A stretch of 64,000 nucleotides of DNA from Claveliimonas acetigenes (GTDB lineage: Bacteria; Bacillota; Clostridia; Lachnospirales; Lachnospiraceae). The translations under genes and the position numbers were made by a program. The notes under the pieces were generated by a model. The model ran no database searches, was not told where the DNA came from, and was given only the letters and a program-made list of their open reading frames with translations. The stretch covers positions 1-64,000 of the forward strand of contig NZ_JAOQJU010000001.1 in the NCBI RefSeq assembly GCF_025567385.1. The letters are read 5' to 3'. Numbering within the stretch: position 1 is the first letter of the stretch; every line of letters begins with the position of its first letter. Positions 7,181 through 15,995 of the stretch are shown piece by piece.

Positions 7181-8360
7181 TTATATTCATGACAGCAGAG
7201 GAAAATATATATCAGCAGAACTTTTGAAAACGGAAGTGACAGAAGAGGGCTGGGAAGAACTTTTAATGTTGGCGCGCATACATGGCGTGGGCGGCATGGT
7301 GTATCTTGTCCTGAGAGATTTCGGAAGTGATATGAAGGAAATAGCCGGACGGTTTCGGCGGGAGTTTGAGTTGGCTGTTGTGCATGCGCTGAAGCAGGAG
7401 TCAGGGATGGAGAGCCTTGAGCTGGCGCTTGAGAAAGCAGAGATACCGCACATTTTTTTCAAGGGATGGGAGCTTAGAAATTATTATCCTGTGCCTGAAG
7501 TTAGAATGATGTCGGATGTAGATTTCCTGATACGGGAAAGAGACAGGAAGAAGGCGTGTGAAGCTCTTGAAGCGGTGGGATTTCTGGCGGAAGGCGCGGA
7601 GAAAGAGGTATTGTGTTACTATAAGGAAGGACTCCATCTGGAGATGCATTGCCGGATAAGGGCAGTGCTAGACAACGGGGCGGACGGTACGGGATGGTTT
7701 AGAGAGGCATTTTCTTATGGCGTATTTGAACCGGGAGAATACAGTGGATATTTTGAACCGGAATATCATTTTGTCTTTCTCTTATTTCATTTGGCGAAGC
7801 ATATGAATTCTACGGGAGCGGGAGTGAGAATGTTTCTGGATATAGCGGTGTTCTGGAGACGGTTTGGAAGCGGTATGGACAAGGAGAGGATTCGCCGTAT
7901 GCTGGATGAACTTCATCTGGGATTATTTTCAGAGCAGGTATTCTGGCTATGTGGGGAATGGTTTCATGTAGAGATACCGGGCGGCAGAAAGCCGGAAAAA
8001 GAGCTGTATGAGATACTGGCCGATTATGTCTTTTCAGGCGGAACATTCGGAAAGCGTAAGCGTACGATTGCAGATATGTATTCACGGGAAAGTGTGACAG
8101 AAGAAAATATAGGAAGTATGAGCCGGCAAAGACGGGAAGGTTTGCTGCGGTATTTTTTCCCATCCCGGGAGCGTATGGCGGGAATCCTTCCTGCCGTAGA
8201 GAAATATCCGGTTTTGCTGCCGGCAGCGTGGGTAATTCGGTGGTATCATGGACTCTTTTTGCGGAGAAAGCAATCCGTAAAAGTGCTGAAGGCGATTGGA
8301 AAGGGGAATCCTGCTGCAGAGAGAGAGTACCGGATGCTGAAGGGGTTAGGTTTAAAGTAA
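7143..8360 (+). CDS. Nucleotidyltransferase family protein (NTP_transf_5 type)
   Basis: The 405-residue protein carries the nucleotidyltransferase signature of the uncharacterised family Pfam PF14907: FFKGWELRNYYP followed by MMSDVDFLI, whose two Asp would bind metal, about residues 105-130. The start at 7143 has GGAAGAG upstream; two in-frame ATGs further up lie within the hipA remnant and lack a site. Members often sit in polysaccharide or peptide-modification loci, but none is adjacent here. The gene overlaps the hipA remnant by 38 bases in another frame, so the deletion joined it to the hipA promoter. The substrate is unknown. Confidence 0.78.
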   Translation: MKTEELLTGLLSDYIHDSRGKYISAELLKTEVTEEGWEELLMLARIHGVGGMVYLVLRDFGSDMKEIAGRFRREFELAVVHALKQESGMESLELALEKAEIPHIFFKGWELRNYYPVPEVRMMSDVDFLIRERDRKKACEALEAVGFLAEGAEKEVLCYYKEGLHLEMHCRIRAVLDNGADGTGWFREAFSYGVFEPGEYSGYFEPEYHFVFLLFHLAKHMNSTGAGVRMFLDIAVFWRRFGSGMDKERIRRMLDELHLGLFSEQVFWLCGEWFHVEIPGGRKPEKELYEILADYVFSGGTFGKRKRTIADMYSRESVTEENIGSMSRQRREGLLRYFFPSRERMAGILPAVEKYPVLLPAAWVIRWYHGLFLRRKQSVKVLKAIGKGNPAAEREYRMLKGLGLK

Positions 8361-8390
8361 GAGGAAGAGGCTGTGCAGCCTCTTCATTTT
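8361..8390. terminator. Bidirectional hairpin terminator
   Basis: The near-perfect palindrome GAAGAGGCTGTGCAGCCTCTTC (given here as the two halves GAAGAGGCTG and TGCAGCCTCTTC) is followed by ATTTTT. It lies between the nucleotidyltransferase stop and the stop of the convergent small gene. Confidence 0.75.
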
Positions 8391-8716
8391 TGGGAATCTT
8401 CCTGAAAGTACAGAAATTGCTGTTCGAGGTTTTTTTGTTCTGATTCAGACAGGCTGTCAAGAAGCTGTTCCATGTCTTTTCGGATCTTTGCCGGATTATA
8501 GGGAATTTCCAGAGCAAAATCGCTGTAGGCGCGGATTTTTTCAAAATACAGGGATGCCTCCGGCAGTTCGCCTGAAGCCCGGCACATGTGGTACATAACA
8601 ACACAATCCGATGCATCGGTGTCTGCACATCTTTTGCAAATCCATTTTCCAAGAAAATAATAACTGCCTCCTATTTCATAGAGGAAACCAGAGGAATGTA
8701 ATAATTGCTCTAACAT
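8384..8716 (-). CDS. Hypothetical 110-residue protein
   Basis: This soluble, mostly helical protein has five Cys in its N-terminal half (including WICKRCAD and MCRASGE) and an acidic helical C terminus. The ATG has AAAGGA at good spacing on the minus strand. Codon use looks like that of neighbouring real genes. I do not recognise a family. It stands alone, convergent with the nucleotidyltransferase and divergent from nrdD. Confidence 0.6.
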   Translation of the reverse strand: MLEQLLHSSGFLYEIGGSYYFLGKWICKRCADTDASDCVVMYHMCRASGELPEASLYFEKIRAYSDFALEIPYNPAKIRKDMEQLLDSLSESEQKNLEQQFLYFQEDSQK

Positions 8717-8858
8717 AATAAAATCCTTTCGTCAGATATATAATTGTTAATCTAAGTATACTAAATTTTACATAAAAATAAAAGGAAATAATTTTTTTTA
8801 AAAATATGAAAATAAAGCTTCCCTTTTTCGATATTTTGAGGTAATATAGATAACGGAC

Positions 8859-8874
8859 ACACAAGATATTGTGT
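8859..8874. promoter_or_regulatory. Candidate NrdR box upstream of nrdD
   Basis: The 16-base palindrome ACACAAGATATTGTGT has the shape of NrdR boxes (ACAC, AT-rich core, GTGT). It lies 52 bases before the nrdD start. NrdR boxes usually occur as a helically phased pair; only a weak second copy can be argued downstream. An nrdR gene is present at 27968-28420. Confidence 0.55.
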
Positions 8875-8925
8875 AGACGGTGGAAGAATGTCAACATTTG
8901 GTGCAATAAGAGTGAGGAGAGGACT

Positions 8926-11115
8926 ATGGATATTGTAGTAAAAAATAAAGTAATTAAGAGAAACGGGGAAGAAGTTGAGTTTGATATAACCAAGATCATT
9001 AATGCTATCAATGCAGCGAATAATGAAGTTGAAAATATTTATAAGATGAATGAATATCAGATTCGGGCAATTGCGGATGATATTGCACAGCAGGTGCAGA
9101 AGATTACGCATGCGGTAAATGTAGAAGATATTCAGGATATGGTAGAAACCAGCATCATGGGAATGCGTGGATATGAAGTAGCTCAGAAGTATGTGCGTTA
9201 CCGCTATAAGAGAGAGCTCGCCCGTAAGTCTAACACGACAGATAATGGAATACTGGCATTGATTGAGCATTTGAATGAGGAAGTGAATCAGGAGAATTCC
9301 AACAAGAATCCTGTGATTAATTCTACGCAGCGCGATTATATGGCGGGTGAGGTGAGCAAGGATCTGTCCAGGCGCGTGCTTTTGCCGGAGGAAATTGTAC
9401 AGGCACATGAAGAAGGTATTATCCATTTTCATGATTCAGATTATTTTGCACAGAAAGAGCATAACTGCGATTTGATTAATCTGGAGGATATGCTTCAGAA
9501 TGGAACAGTTATCAGTGAGACGTTGATTGAAAAGCCTCACAGCTTCTTCACTGCATGTAATGTAACGACGCAGATTGTGGCACAGGTCGCAAGCAACCAG
9601 TACGGCGGACAGTCGTTTACTCTGGCGCATCTGGCACCGTTTGTGGATATCAGCAGGCAGAAGCTGAAAAAGCTTGTCATTGAAGAGCGCCGGGAGTGCA
9701 AAGAGAGCATGGATGAGGAAATCATCGACAGAATTACGGAGAAGCGTCTGAAAGAGGAGATAAAGAGCGGTATCCAGACAATTCAATATCAGTTAATTAC
9801 GCTGATGACATGTAACGGGCAGGCTCCTTTTGTAACGGTGTTCATGTATCTGGATGAGGTGCCGGAAGGACAGCTCAGGGAAGACCTTGCCATGATTATT
9901 GAAGAAGTTCTTAAGCAGAGGATGCAGGGGGTTAAAAATGAGAAGGGCGTGTGGATTACGCCGGCTTTCCCGAAGCTGATTTATGTGTTGGATGAGGACA
10001 ATATTACAGAGGATGCTCCTTATTGGCACCTGACAGAGCTGGCGGCAAAGTGTACGGCTAAGAGGATGGTTCCGGATTATATTTCTGCCAAGATTATGAA
10101 GGAGCTTAAGAGAGGAGAGGTGTATCCGTGTATGGGATGCCGTTCTTTCCTGACGGTAGAGGATTCCCAGATGAAGGAAGACGGGAAGCATAAATTCTAC
10201 GGAAGGTTTAACCAGGGAGTTGTTACCATTAATCTTGTGGATGTGGCATGTTCTTCGAAAGGAGACATGGACAGATTCTGGGAAATTCTGGATGAAAGGC
10301 TGGAGCTGTGCCACAGGGCGCTCCGCTGCCGTCATGAGAGACTTTTGGGAACAATTTCCGATGTGGCTCCGATTCTGTGGCAGTATGGTGCGCTGGCGCG
10401 CCTTAAAAAGGGAGAGAAGATAGACAAGCTTTTATATAATGGATATTCTACGATTTCTCTTGGATATGCGGGCCTTTATGAGATGTGTGTGAGAATGCTT
10501 GGAAAGTCTCACACAGACCCTGAAGCAAGACCGTTTGCAATGGCGGTAATGCAGCGTTTGAATGATAAGTGTAATGAATGGAAGCAGGCAGAGAACATCA
10601 GTTATTCCGTATATGGAACGCCGATGGAATCTACAACTTACAAGTTTGCAAAATGTCTGCAGAAAAGGTTTGGAATTATCGAAGGTGTTACAGATAAGAA
10701 TTATATTACAAACAGCTATCATGTACATGTATCTGAGATGATTAATGCATTTGATAAACTGGAATTCGAGGCGGAATTCCAGAAGTTGTCTCCGGGCGGG
10801 GCAATTAGCTATGTGGAAGTGCCGAATATGCAGGATAACATCCCGGCAGTGTTGTCGGTTATGCGGTTTATTTATGACCATATTATGTATGCAGAATTGA
10901 ATACAAAGAGTGACTTCTGTGAAGAATGTGGTTATGCTGGAGAAATCCTGATTAAAGAGGATGAGTCAGGGAAATTGATTTGGGAATGCCCCAATTGTGG
11001 AAATAGAGACCAAAATAAAATGGCGGTTGCCAGAAGGACTTGCGGTTACATCGGGACACAGTTCTGGAACCAGGGAAGGACACAGGAGATTAAGGACAGG
11101 GTACTTCATTTGTAG
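8926..11115 (+). CDS. nrdD: Anaerobic ribonucleoside-triphosphate reductase (class III)
   Basis: The 729-residue glycyl-radical enzyme reduces ribonucleoside triphosphates to dNTPs without oxygen. The N terminus (residues 1-95) is an ATP-cone allosteric domain. Near the C terminus are two CxxC pairs (CEECG and CPNCG) that bind zinc, then the radical loop RTCGYIG with Gly at about residue 707. The start at 8926 has GAGGAGAGG upstream; an earlier ATG at 8869 does not. nrdG follows after 8 bases. A candidate NrdR box precedes it. Confidence 0.97.
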   Translation: MDIVVKNKVIKRNGEEVEFDITKIINAINAANNEVENIYKMNEYQIRAIADDIAQQVQKITHAVNVEDIQDMVETSIMGMRGYEVAQKYVRYRYKRELARKSNTTDNGILALIEHLNEEVNQENSNKNPVINSTQRDYMAGEVSKDLSRRVLLPEEIVQAHEEGIIHFHDSDYFAQKEHNCDLINLEDMLQNGTVISETLIEKPHSFFTACNVTTQIVAQVASNQYGGQSFTLAHLAPFVDISRQKLKKLVIEERRECKESMDEEIIDRITEKRLKEEIKSGIQTIQYQLITLMTCNGQAPFVTVFMYLDEVPEGQLREDLAMIIEEVLKQRMQGVKNEKGVWITPAFPKLIYVLDEDNITEDAPYWHLTELAAKCTAKRMVPDYISAKIMKELKRGEVYPCMGCRSFLTVEDSQMKEDGKHKFYGRFNQGVVTINLVDVACSSKGDMDRFWEILDERLELCHRALRCRHERLLGTISDVAPILWQYGALARLKKGEKIDKLLYNGYSTISLGYAGLYEMCVRMLGKSHTDPEARPFAMAVMQRLNDKCNEWKQAENISYSVYGTPMESTTYKFAKCLQKRFGIIEGVTDKNYITNSYHVHVSEMINAFDKLEFEAEFQKLSPGGAISYVEVPNMQDNIPAVLSVMRFIYDHIMYAELNTKSDFCEECGYAGEILIKEDESGKLIWECPNCGNRDQNKMAVARRTCGYIGTQFWNQGRTQEIKDRVLHL

Positions 11116-11123
11116 GTGAAAAT

Positions 11124-11612
11124 ATGAATTATGCTAATATTAAAAAATATGATATAGCAGATGGCCCGGGAGTGAGAGTAAGCCTCTTTGTCTCCGGGTG
11201 CCGCCATCACTGCAAAGGATGCTTTAATGCAGAGACATGGGATTTCAACTATGGACAGCCTTATACGGCTGAGACGGAGGCAGAGATTATAGACGCTTTG
11301 AAGTCTTCTTATATTGCAGGATTTACGCTGTTGGGGGGAGAACCTTTTGAACCTGAGAACCAGGTGGAGATGGTGAAGCTTCTGAAAAAAATCCGTGAAA
11401 CTTATCCGGAGAAAAGCATCTGGTGTTATACAGGCTATCTGTATGATGTGGACCTGATTCCGAGCGGCAAAGTATTTACGGAAGTGACACAGGAAATGCT
11501 TTCCTATATTGATACGTTGGTAGACGGAGAATTTATCGAGGAAGAGAAGGATCTGTCGCTTAAGTTCCGGGGCAGCAGAAACCAGCGGATAATTCATCTG
11601 CATGAAGAATAA
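11124..11612 (+). CDS. nrdG: Anaerobic RNR activating protein, radical SAM
   Basis: The 162-residue activase generates the glycyl radical on NrdD. The radical-SAM cluster motif C-x3-C-x2-C is CRHHCKGC, residues 26-33, and the SAM-binding GGEPF follows at about residues 71-75. The short length is usual for NrdG. It is co-transcribed with nrdD, and a terminator follows directly. Confidence 0.96.
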   Translation: MNYANIKKYDIADGPGVRVSLFVSGCRHHCKGCFNAETWDFNYGQPYTAETEAEIIDALKSSYIAGFTLLGGEPFEPENQVEMVKLLKKIRETYPEKSIWCYTGYLYDVDLIPSGKVFTEVTQEMLSYIDTLVDGEFIEEEKDLSLKFRGSRNQRIIHLHEE

Positions 11613-11620
11613 GAATTTAC

Positions 11621-11649
11621 GGGGATGTTTTCTGGCATCCCCATTTTTA
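11621..11649 (+). terminator. Intrinsic terminator of nrdDG
   Basis: GGGGATG pairs with CATCCCC across an 8-base loop and is followed by ATTTTT. It also touches the stop of the convergent membrane-protein gene. Confidence 0.85.
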
Positions 11650-12276
11650 ATGGCAGCTTTTCTTTAATATTTGTCTCCAAATAAAATGAAAAATCCCCGC
11701 GCCAAGGATCGTGGCGGCTATATAGATGAGAATTCCGGCATTATTTCCCAAGGCATCGGCAATATTTCGAAAGACCTTCTGGGACATACGGTGAGCCGGA
11801 TTGATGTAAAACATATTGATGGAGCCCAAAGAACCAAAGCATACGTTGAATATGCTGGCAATGCCGCAGCAGGACAGGTAAATATATACACTGTTTTTGA
11901 AATCATTCCAGCTCTGCGGGCGGCAGGAAACACCTGCGGTAATTCCGATAATAATGAGAAAGATATGCCACAGGTAGGAGTGGCAGGTAAGCGGGAAAAA
12001 GCTGTACTTCATGCCACTGGTATCAAAAAAAGCAAAGATGCCACCCAGCAGCCCAAAATCCATGAGAAATGCTTCCATTGCCCTGTGGATGGATTCCGGT
12101 ACGGCAAAAGGAAGCAGAAGGCAGACATACATAGGAATGCTGCACAATTGGAATGGGAAGTACCACCAGTCATAGGAGCCTGGGTTTACAATATAAGTAA
12201 GGCAGTACTGCTTCCAGATTTCGCTGAGAAGCAGGATGATACCAAAAATAAAAAAAATACGGTTCTGTCTGCGCAT
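11647..12276 (-). CDS. YwaF-family integral membrane protein
   Basis: This 209-residue protein has about six membrane helices. The family marks of TIGR02206/YwaF (TMEM164-like) are visible: YDWWYFPFQLCSIPMY, an aromatic-rich loop followed by Gln/Cys, and HSYLWHIFLIIIG with paired His. The start at 12276 has GAGGA upstream on the minus strand; an upstream in-frame ATG would add a non-hydrophobic tail without support. The function of the family is not established. Confidence 0.75.
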   Translation of the reverse strand: MRRQNRIFFIFGIILLLSEIWKQYCLTYIVNPGSYDWWYFPFQLCSIPMYVCLLLPFAVPESIHRAMEAFLMDFGLLGGIFAFFDTSGMKYSFFPLTCHSYLWHIFLIIIGITAGVSCRPQSWNDFKNSVYIYLSCCGIASIFNVCFGSLGSINMFYINPAHRMSQKVFRNIADALGNNAGILIYIAATILGAGIFHFIWRQILKKSCH

Positions 12277-12335
12277 AATAAAATCCTCGCTTTCTTCGTA
12301 TAGTATACCTGATTTTGAAGAATTTGAAAACACAT

Positions 12336-12363
12336 TTGAAATTACGGGAAAATGTGGTAAGAT
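12336..12363 (+). promoter_or_regulatory. Promoter of DMT transporter gene
   Basis: TTGAAA (12336-12341) and TAAGAT (12358-12363) are separated by 16 bases, 36 bases before the start codon. Confidence 0.55.
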
Positions 12364-12399
12364 AGACAAGGAAATTTAAAATAGAAGGAAATGAGACAA

Positions 12400-13296
12400 A
12401 TGAAAACGAAAAATGCATTGATATTATTTTTGACAGCATTCATATGGGGAACGGCATTTGTGGCACAGAGCCTGGGAATGGATAATATGGAGCCGTTTGC
12501 CTTTAATGGGATCCGCAGCATCATAGGAGGAATCGCGCTGCTGCCCTGCATTTTTATATTGGATAAGCTGGGAATGGGAAAAGAGAATAAAGGAACGAGA
12601 AAGGATCTGATTCTTGGCGGTATCTGCTGCGGTGTGCTTTTATTTGCAGCAAGCAGTCTGCAGCAGCATGGAATCCGGTATACAACAGCCGGAAAAGCAG
12701 GATTTATTACAGCATTTTATATTGTGCTGGTTCCGGTGCTTGGGATTTTCTTCAAGAAAAAGACCGGATGGAAGATATGGACGGCGGTTGCGATTGCGCT
12801 GGTTGGGCTGTATTTCCTGTGTATAACGGAATCTTTCCATGTGGGAAAGGGAGATGTTTATATTTTCTTGTGCGCACTATTGTTTTCACTGCATATTCTC
12901 ACGATTGATTATTTTGCCCCCAGGACGGATGGAGTGAAGATGTCCTGCATTCAGTTCTTTGTGGCAGGGATTCTTTCCATTCCGCCGATGCTTCTGACAG
13001 AGACAACCACGATCAGCGCTGTGAGGGCAAGTATGGGACCAATTTTATATGCGGGAGTGCTGTCCTGTGGTGTTGCCTATACGCTGCAGATTATCGGACA
13101 GAAGAATATGAATCCGGCGGTTGCGTCTTTGATTTTAAGTCTGGAGTCTTGTATCTCCGTGCTTGCTGGCTGGGCGGTGTTGGGGGAACAGTTGTCCGCG
13201 AGAGAATCCCTGGGATGCGTATTGATGTTTGCGGCCATTATTCTGGCTCAGTTACCAGATAAAAAAGAGGAGAGTTATTGTGAAAATACACAATAG
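12400..13296 (+). CDS. EamA/DMT-superfamily transporter
   Basis: The 298-residue protein has ten predicted membrane helices in two EamA repeats. The first begins with LFLTAFIWGTAFVAQ, and the second ends in SLESCISVLAGWAVLGE, typical of the 10-TMS drug/metabolite exporter family. The start at 12400 is chosen because AGAAGGA is about ten bases upstream, whereas the ATG at 12391 follows it too closely. It has its own promoter. The substrate cannot be read from sequence. Confidence 0.85.
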   Translation: MKTKNALILFLTAFIWGTAFVAQSLGMDNMEPFAFNGIRSIIGGIALLPCIFILDKLGMGKENKGTRKDLILGGICCGVLLFAASSLQQHGIRYTTAGKAGFITAFYIVLVPVLGIFFKKKTGWKIWTAVAIALVGLYFLCITESFHVGKGDVYIFLCALLFSLHILTIDYFAPRTDGVKMSCIQFFVAGILSIPPMLLTETTTISAVRASMGPILYAGVLSCGVAYTLQIIGQKNMNPAVASLILSLESCISVLAGWAVLGEQLSARESLGCVLMFAAIILAQLPDKKEESYCENTQ

Positions 13297-13400
13297 CAAG
13301 GGGTAGATTATATGTAAAAATAAACAAAAATTTTGAATTGTGTATATATTTACTTACCAAAACAAAAATTTTGTGATAAGATAATAGTGGAATAAGTTTG

Positions 13401-13437
13401 AAATCCGTGTCGCTGTACCAGTGAGCGGATTTTTTTA
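13401..13437 (+). terminator. Hairpin terminator ahead of the CarD-like gene
   Basis: AAATCCG and CGGATTT enclose an inner TCGCTG/CAGTGA hairpin and are followed by TTTTT. It lies 105 bases after the transporter gene and 34 bases before the next start. It may end the transporter transcript, or act as an attenuator in the leader of the following gene. Confidence 0.7.
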
Positions 13438-13470
13438 CAGGGCTATATTATGAAAGAAAGGAGAATCAGA

Positions 13471-13992
13471 ATGTTCGAGACAGGAAACTATGTTGTTTGT
13501 GGTCAGCATGGGGTGTGCAGGGTTGAATGCATGGGACCGTTAAAATTGACTGAGGTGTCCGGAGACAGAATTTATTATACCTTGTCACAGGTATATTCAC
13601 AGAGCGGCGTTATCTATGTACCGGCAGACAGTGATAAGATTATTATGCGCCCGGTTATATCGCGGGAAGAAGCCGGAAGGCTGATTGATGAGATGGAAGA
13701 TATGGATATGCTCTGGGTGGAGAATGAAAAGAAAAGAGAAGATGTGTTTAAGCAGGCACTGCGAAGCTGTGATATCAGAGAATGGGTGAGGATTATTAAG
13801 ACGCTGTATGCCAGGAAACAAGAGAGGCTTGCCCGGGGGAAGAAAGTGACTGCAAGCGATGAGCGGTTTCTTCATGCTGCGGAAGAAAACCTGTACGGAG
13901 AACTGGCGGTTTCCCTTGGTAAGAAGAAAGAAGAGATAGAGGAATATATTATAAACAGGATTGAAAAAAGAAAAGTAGATGCTGTTTCATAG
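13471..13992 (+). CDS. CarD/CdnL-like RNA polymerase-binding regulator
   Basis: The 173-residue protein begins with the CarD/TRCF RNAP-interaction domain: FETGNYVVCGQHGVCRVE, a Tudor-like barrel, then YTLSQ and VYVPAD-like strands (GVIYVPADSDK). A helical C-terminal domain (residues about 65-170) follows. CarD proteins bind the RNA polymerase beta subunit and stabilise open promoter complexes. AAAGGAG lies eight bases before the ATG at 13471. It appears monocistronic, with terminators on both sides. Confidence 0.85.
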   Translation: MFETGNYVVCGQHGVCRVECMGPLKLTEVSGDRIYYTLSQVYSQSGVIYVPADSDKIIMRPVISREEAGRLIDEMEDMDMLWVENEKKREDVFKQALRSCDIREWVRIIKTLYARKQERLARGKKVTASDERFLHAAEENLYGELAVSLGKKKEEIEEYIINRIEKRKVDAVS

Positions 13993-13997
13993 AGAGA

Positions 13998-14030
13998 GAC
14001 GGAGGTATTTGCAGCCTCCGTCTTTCGTTT
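13998..14030. terminator. Terminator between convergent genes
   Basis: GACGGAGG pairs with CCTCCGTC and is followed by TTTCGTTTT, between the CarD-like gene and the ThrE-type gene. Confidence 0.8.
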
Positions 14031-15265
14031 TATGAGTTTTTGCCAATATGATAATCTTTTTTCAGCGCAAGCATCGTATACCTTGCTATCATGTCTACAA
14101 TAATAAATCCGAATGCAATGGCAAGGCAGGTGGCAAGCAGAATAATTGTTTCGGAAAATGCCAGTTCTATATTTCTGCTTACGCATCCGTACATCATGTA
14201 ATATAGATTGGGTCCCGGTATCAGTGGGAACACAGATGCAGTAAGGAAGATGGTGGAGGGGGCTTTATTTATTCGGGACATGATGAATGCATAAAGCGCC
14301 ACAAAAATGGAGGCCACCAGAGTTGCCAGAAAATTGCTTGGTTCAAGTTCATATACGATCAGATAAATCCCCCAGGTAAAAAATGCTCCCACGCTGGAAT
14401 ACAGTACCTGTCTGCCGCGGATTTTGAACCACAGTGCGAAGCCGGTGCATGCAACGGTACAGGAGATAAGCTGAACCGGAATGCTGTGGTTGAGAATGAA
14501 TCCCTCAGAGGAAACATCATTCAGAAGGAGCATGGCAAGTGCGATTCCGAATGCAATTCCGGCCGCTCCCAGGAAAGAATTCATAATATTGAGTGCGCCG
14601 GATATAAAATCACGCTGCAGAAGATCCCGGATTCCGTTGGTGGTTCCCAGGGCGCTGATTAACAGCATGACGATTCCGATCATAATACGGTCAGGATGGT
14701 TTCCGATGCCAAGCCTTACCATTCCGAGGATAATCAGTTCTGACAGGAAGGAGAGAGTCATATTATAGATCAGAAGATTGTTTTCTCTTTTACTCAGCCA
14801 GTTACCTACAACAACAATCATCAGAGACACAACAGCTGCAACGACGGCGTCCATAAAGTCGCAGCCGAAGAAAACAGCAAACCCGGTTCCGCCCATAACG
14901 CCGGCGAAATATTGTATGGCAGGATGCTGCTTTTTACGATTCATGGTTTCTATAAATTTTTCATGTAATTCTTTTTCATCAGGACTATTCTTGCAGACAT
15001 AGCGGCATAGATTGTTCAGATAATCCAGCCGGTCAAAATTAATATCTGTTGCTTCAATGTGGCGGATCTGCGTAATAATGTCACCGTCTGGTGTCTCTAC
15101 GGTTATCTGGATATTGCTTGGGATTACAAATACATCATAATGAATGAATCCGTAACCTTTACACATACGGTAAAGACTGTCCTCCAGCCGGAAATTCTCA
15201 GCGCCGCTTTTTAACATAGCTTCTCCAATGTCAAGAATGCCCTGCAAAATTCTTTTGTAGTTCAT
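14030..15265 (-). CDS. Threonine/serine exporter family protein (ThrE type, fused)
   Basis: The 411-residue protein joins the two halves often encoded separately. The N-terminal half (PF06738, residues about 1-250) has a soluble start and KSGAENFRLED. The C-terminal half (PF12821) has ASVFPLIPGPNLYYMMYG. About ten membrane helices are present. ThrE exports threonine and serine. The start at 15265 has AGGAGGA upstream on the minus strand. Confidence 0.85.
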   Translation of the reverse strand: MNYKRILQGILDIGEAMLKSGAENFRLEDSLYRMCKGYGFIHYDVFVIPSNIQITVETPDGDIITQIRHIEATDINFDRLDYLNNLCRYVCKNSPDEKELHEKFIETMNRKKQHPAIQYFAGVMGGTGFAVFFGCDFMDAVVAAVVSLMIVVVGNWLSKRENNLLIYNMTLSFLSELIILGMVRLGIGNHPDRIMIGIVMLLISALGTTNGIRDLLQRDFISGALNIMNSFLGAAGIAFGIALAMLLLNDVSSEGFILNHSIPVQLISCTVACTGFALWFKIRGRQVLYSSVGAFFTWGIYLIVYELEPSNFLATLVASIFVALYAFIMSRINKAPSTIFLTASVFPLIPGPNLYYMMYGCVSRNIELAFSETIILLATCLAIAFGFIIVDMIARYTMLALKKDYHIGKNS

Positions 15266-15352
15266 AAAATCCTCCTGAAAAATCGAAAAAAGTAACAAAT
15301 GAATCATAGCATGGTTTTGTAAAATGTCAATGTAGTTTTTGCAAAATTTTTG

Positions 15353-15381
15353 TTGACAAGTCGTCCGGATTCATTGATGAT
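15353..15381 (+). promoter_or_regulatory. Promoter of dtd
   Basis: TTGACA (15353-15358) and GATGAT (15376-15381) are 17 bases apart, 49 bases before the start codon. Confidence 0.65.
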
Positions 15382-15429
15382 AGAGAATATGGTTAATAGT
15401 ATTCGAGAAAGACAGGAGGAGACAAAAAG

Positions 15430-15876
15430 ATGCGGTTTGTGATACAGCGTGTGAGCCATGCAGATGTGAAGGTGGATGGCGAGACGTTAGGCGAGATAGG
15501 AAAAGGATTTATGGTTCTGATTGGCGTGGCTGATTCTGACACGAAGGAGATTGCCGATAAGATGGTGAAGAAAATGTTGGGGCTGCGCATTTTTGAAGAT
15601 GAACAGGGGAAGACGAATCTTTCACTGGATACGGTAGGGGGAAGCCTTCTGCTGATTTCGCAGTTTACTTTATATGCGAACTGTAAGAAGGGGAACCGCC
15701 CCAGTTTTATTGAAGCCGGTGAGCCGAAGATGGCGGAAGAGATGTATGAATATATTATTGCTAAATGTAAAGAGAGCGTGGGGTCTGTGGAAAAAGGAAG
15801 CTTTGGAGCCGATATGAAGGTAAGCCTGACAAATGACGGACCATTTACCATTATACTGGATTCTGAGAAGCTTTAG
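15430..15876 (+). CDS. dtd: D-aminoacyl-tRNA deacylase
   Basis: The 148-residue protein starts MRFVIQRVSHADV, contains LLLISQFTLYANCKKGNRPSF (catalytic SQF-Thr), and ends with the GPFTIILDS block. These are the full set of DTD landmarks, at the usual length. It hydrolyses D-amino acids from mischarged tRNAs. AGGAGGAG precedes the start. It is monocistronic here, without the relA partner seen in many Firmicutes. Confidence 0.96.
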   Translation: MRFVIQRVSHADVKVDGETLGEIGKGFMVLIGVADSDTKEIADKMVKKMLGLRIFEDEQGKTNLSLDTVGGSLLLISQFTLYANCKKGNRPSFIEAGEPKMAEEMYEYIIAKCKESVGSVEKGSFGADMKVSLTNDGPFTIILDSEKL

Positions 15877-15892
15877 AATTGAAGTTTACAAA

Positions 15893-15955
15893 AAGCGGAG
15901 GCTGCAGTCCCTGATTTAATAAATTGATTTTCAAAAGACTTCAATGCCTCCGCTT
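15893..15955. terminator. Long-loop hairpin between convergent genes
   Basis: AAGCGGAGGC and GCCTCCGCTT pair exactly across 43 bases, and the loop contains a smaller TTGA/TCAA pairing. It probably closes dtd, but the T-run is poor. Confidence 0.5.
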
Positions 15956-15995
15956 CTATCTGATATAGCTCTAATATAAATATTCTGTAACTTCG

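Noticed and set aside
7810..8652. 280-codon open frame on the minus strand
   Set aside because: It overlaps the nucleotidyltransferase gene and the small minus-strand gene in another frame, is Pro/Ser/His-rich, and has no family marks.
11671..12303. 210-codon plus-strand frame opposite the YwaF-like gene
   Set aside because: The minus-strand product has clear membrane helices, family motifs and a ribosome site. The plus-strand frame has none.
13321..13375. Direct repeats considered as a CRISPR remnant
   Set aside because: Only two AT-rich copies of about 13 bases, with no array structure and no cas genes.
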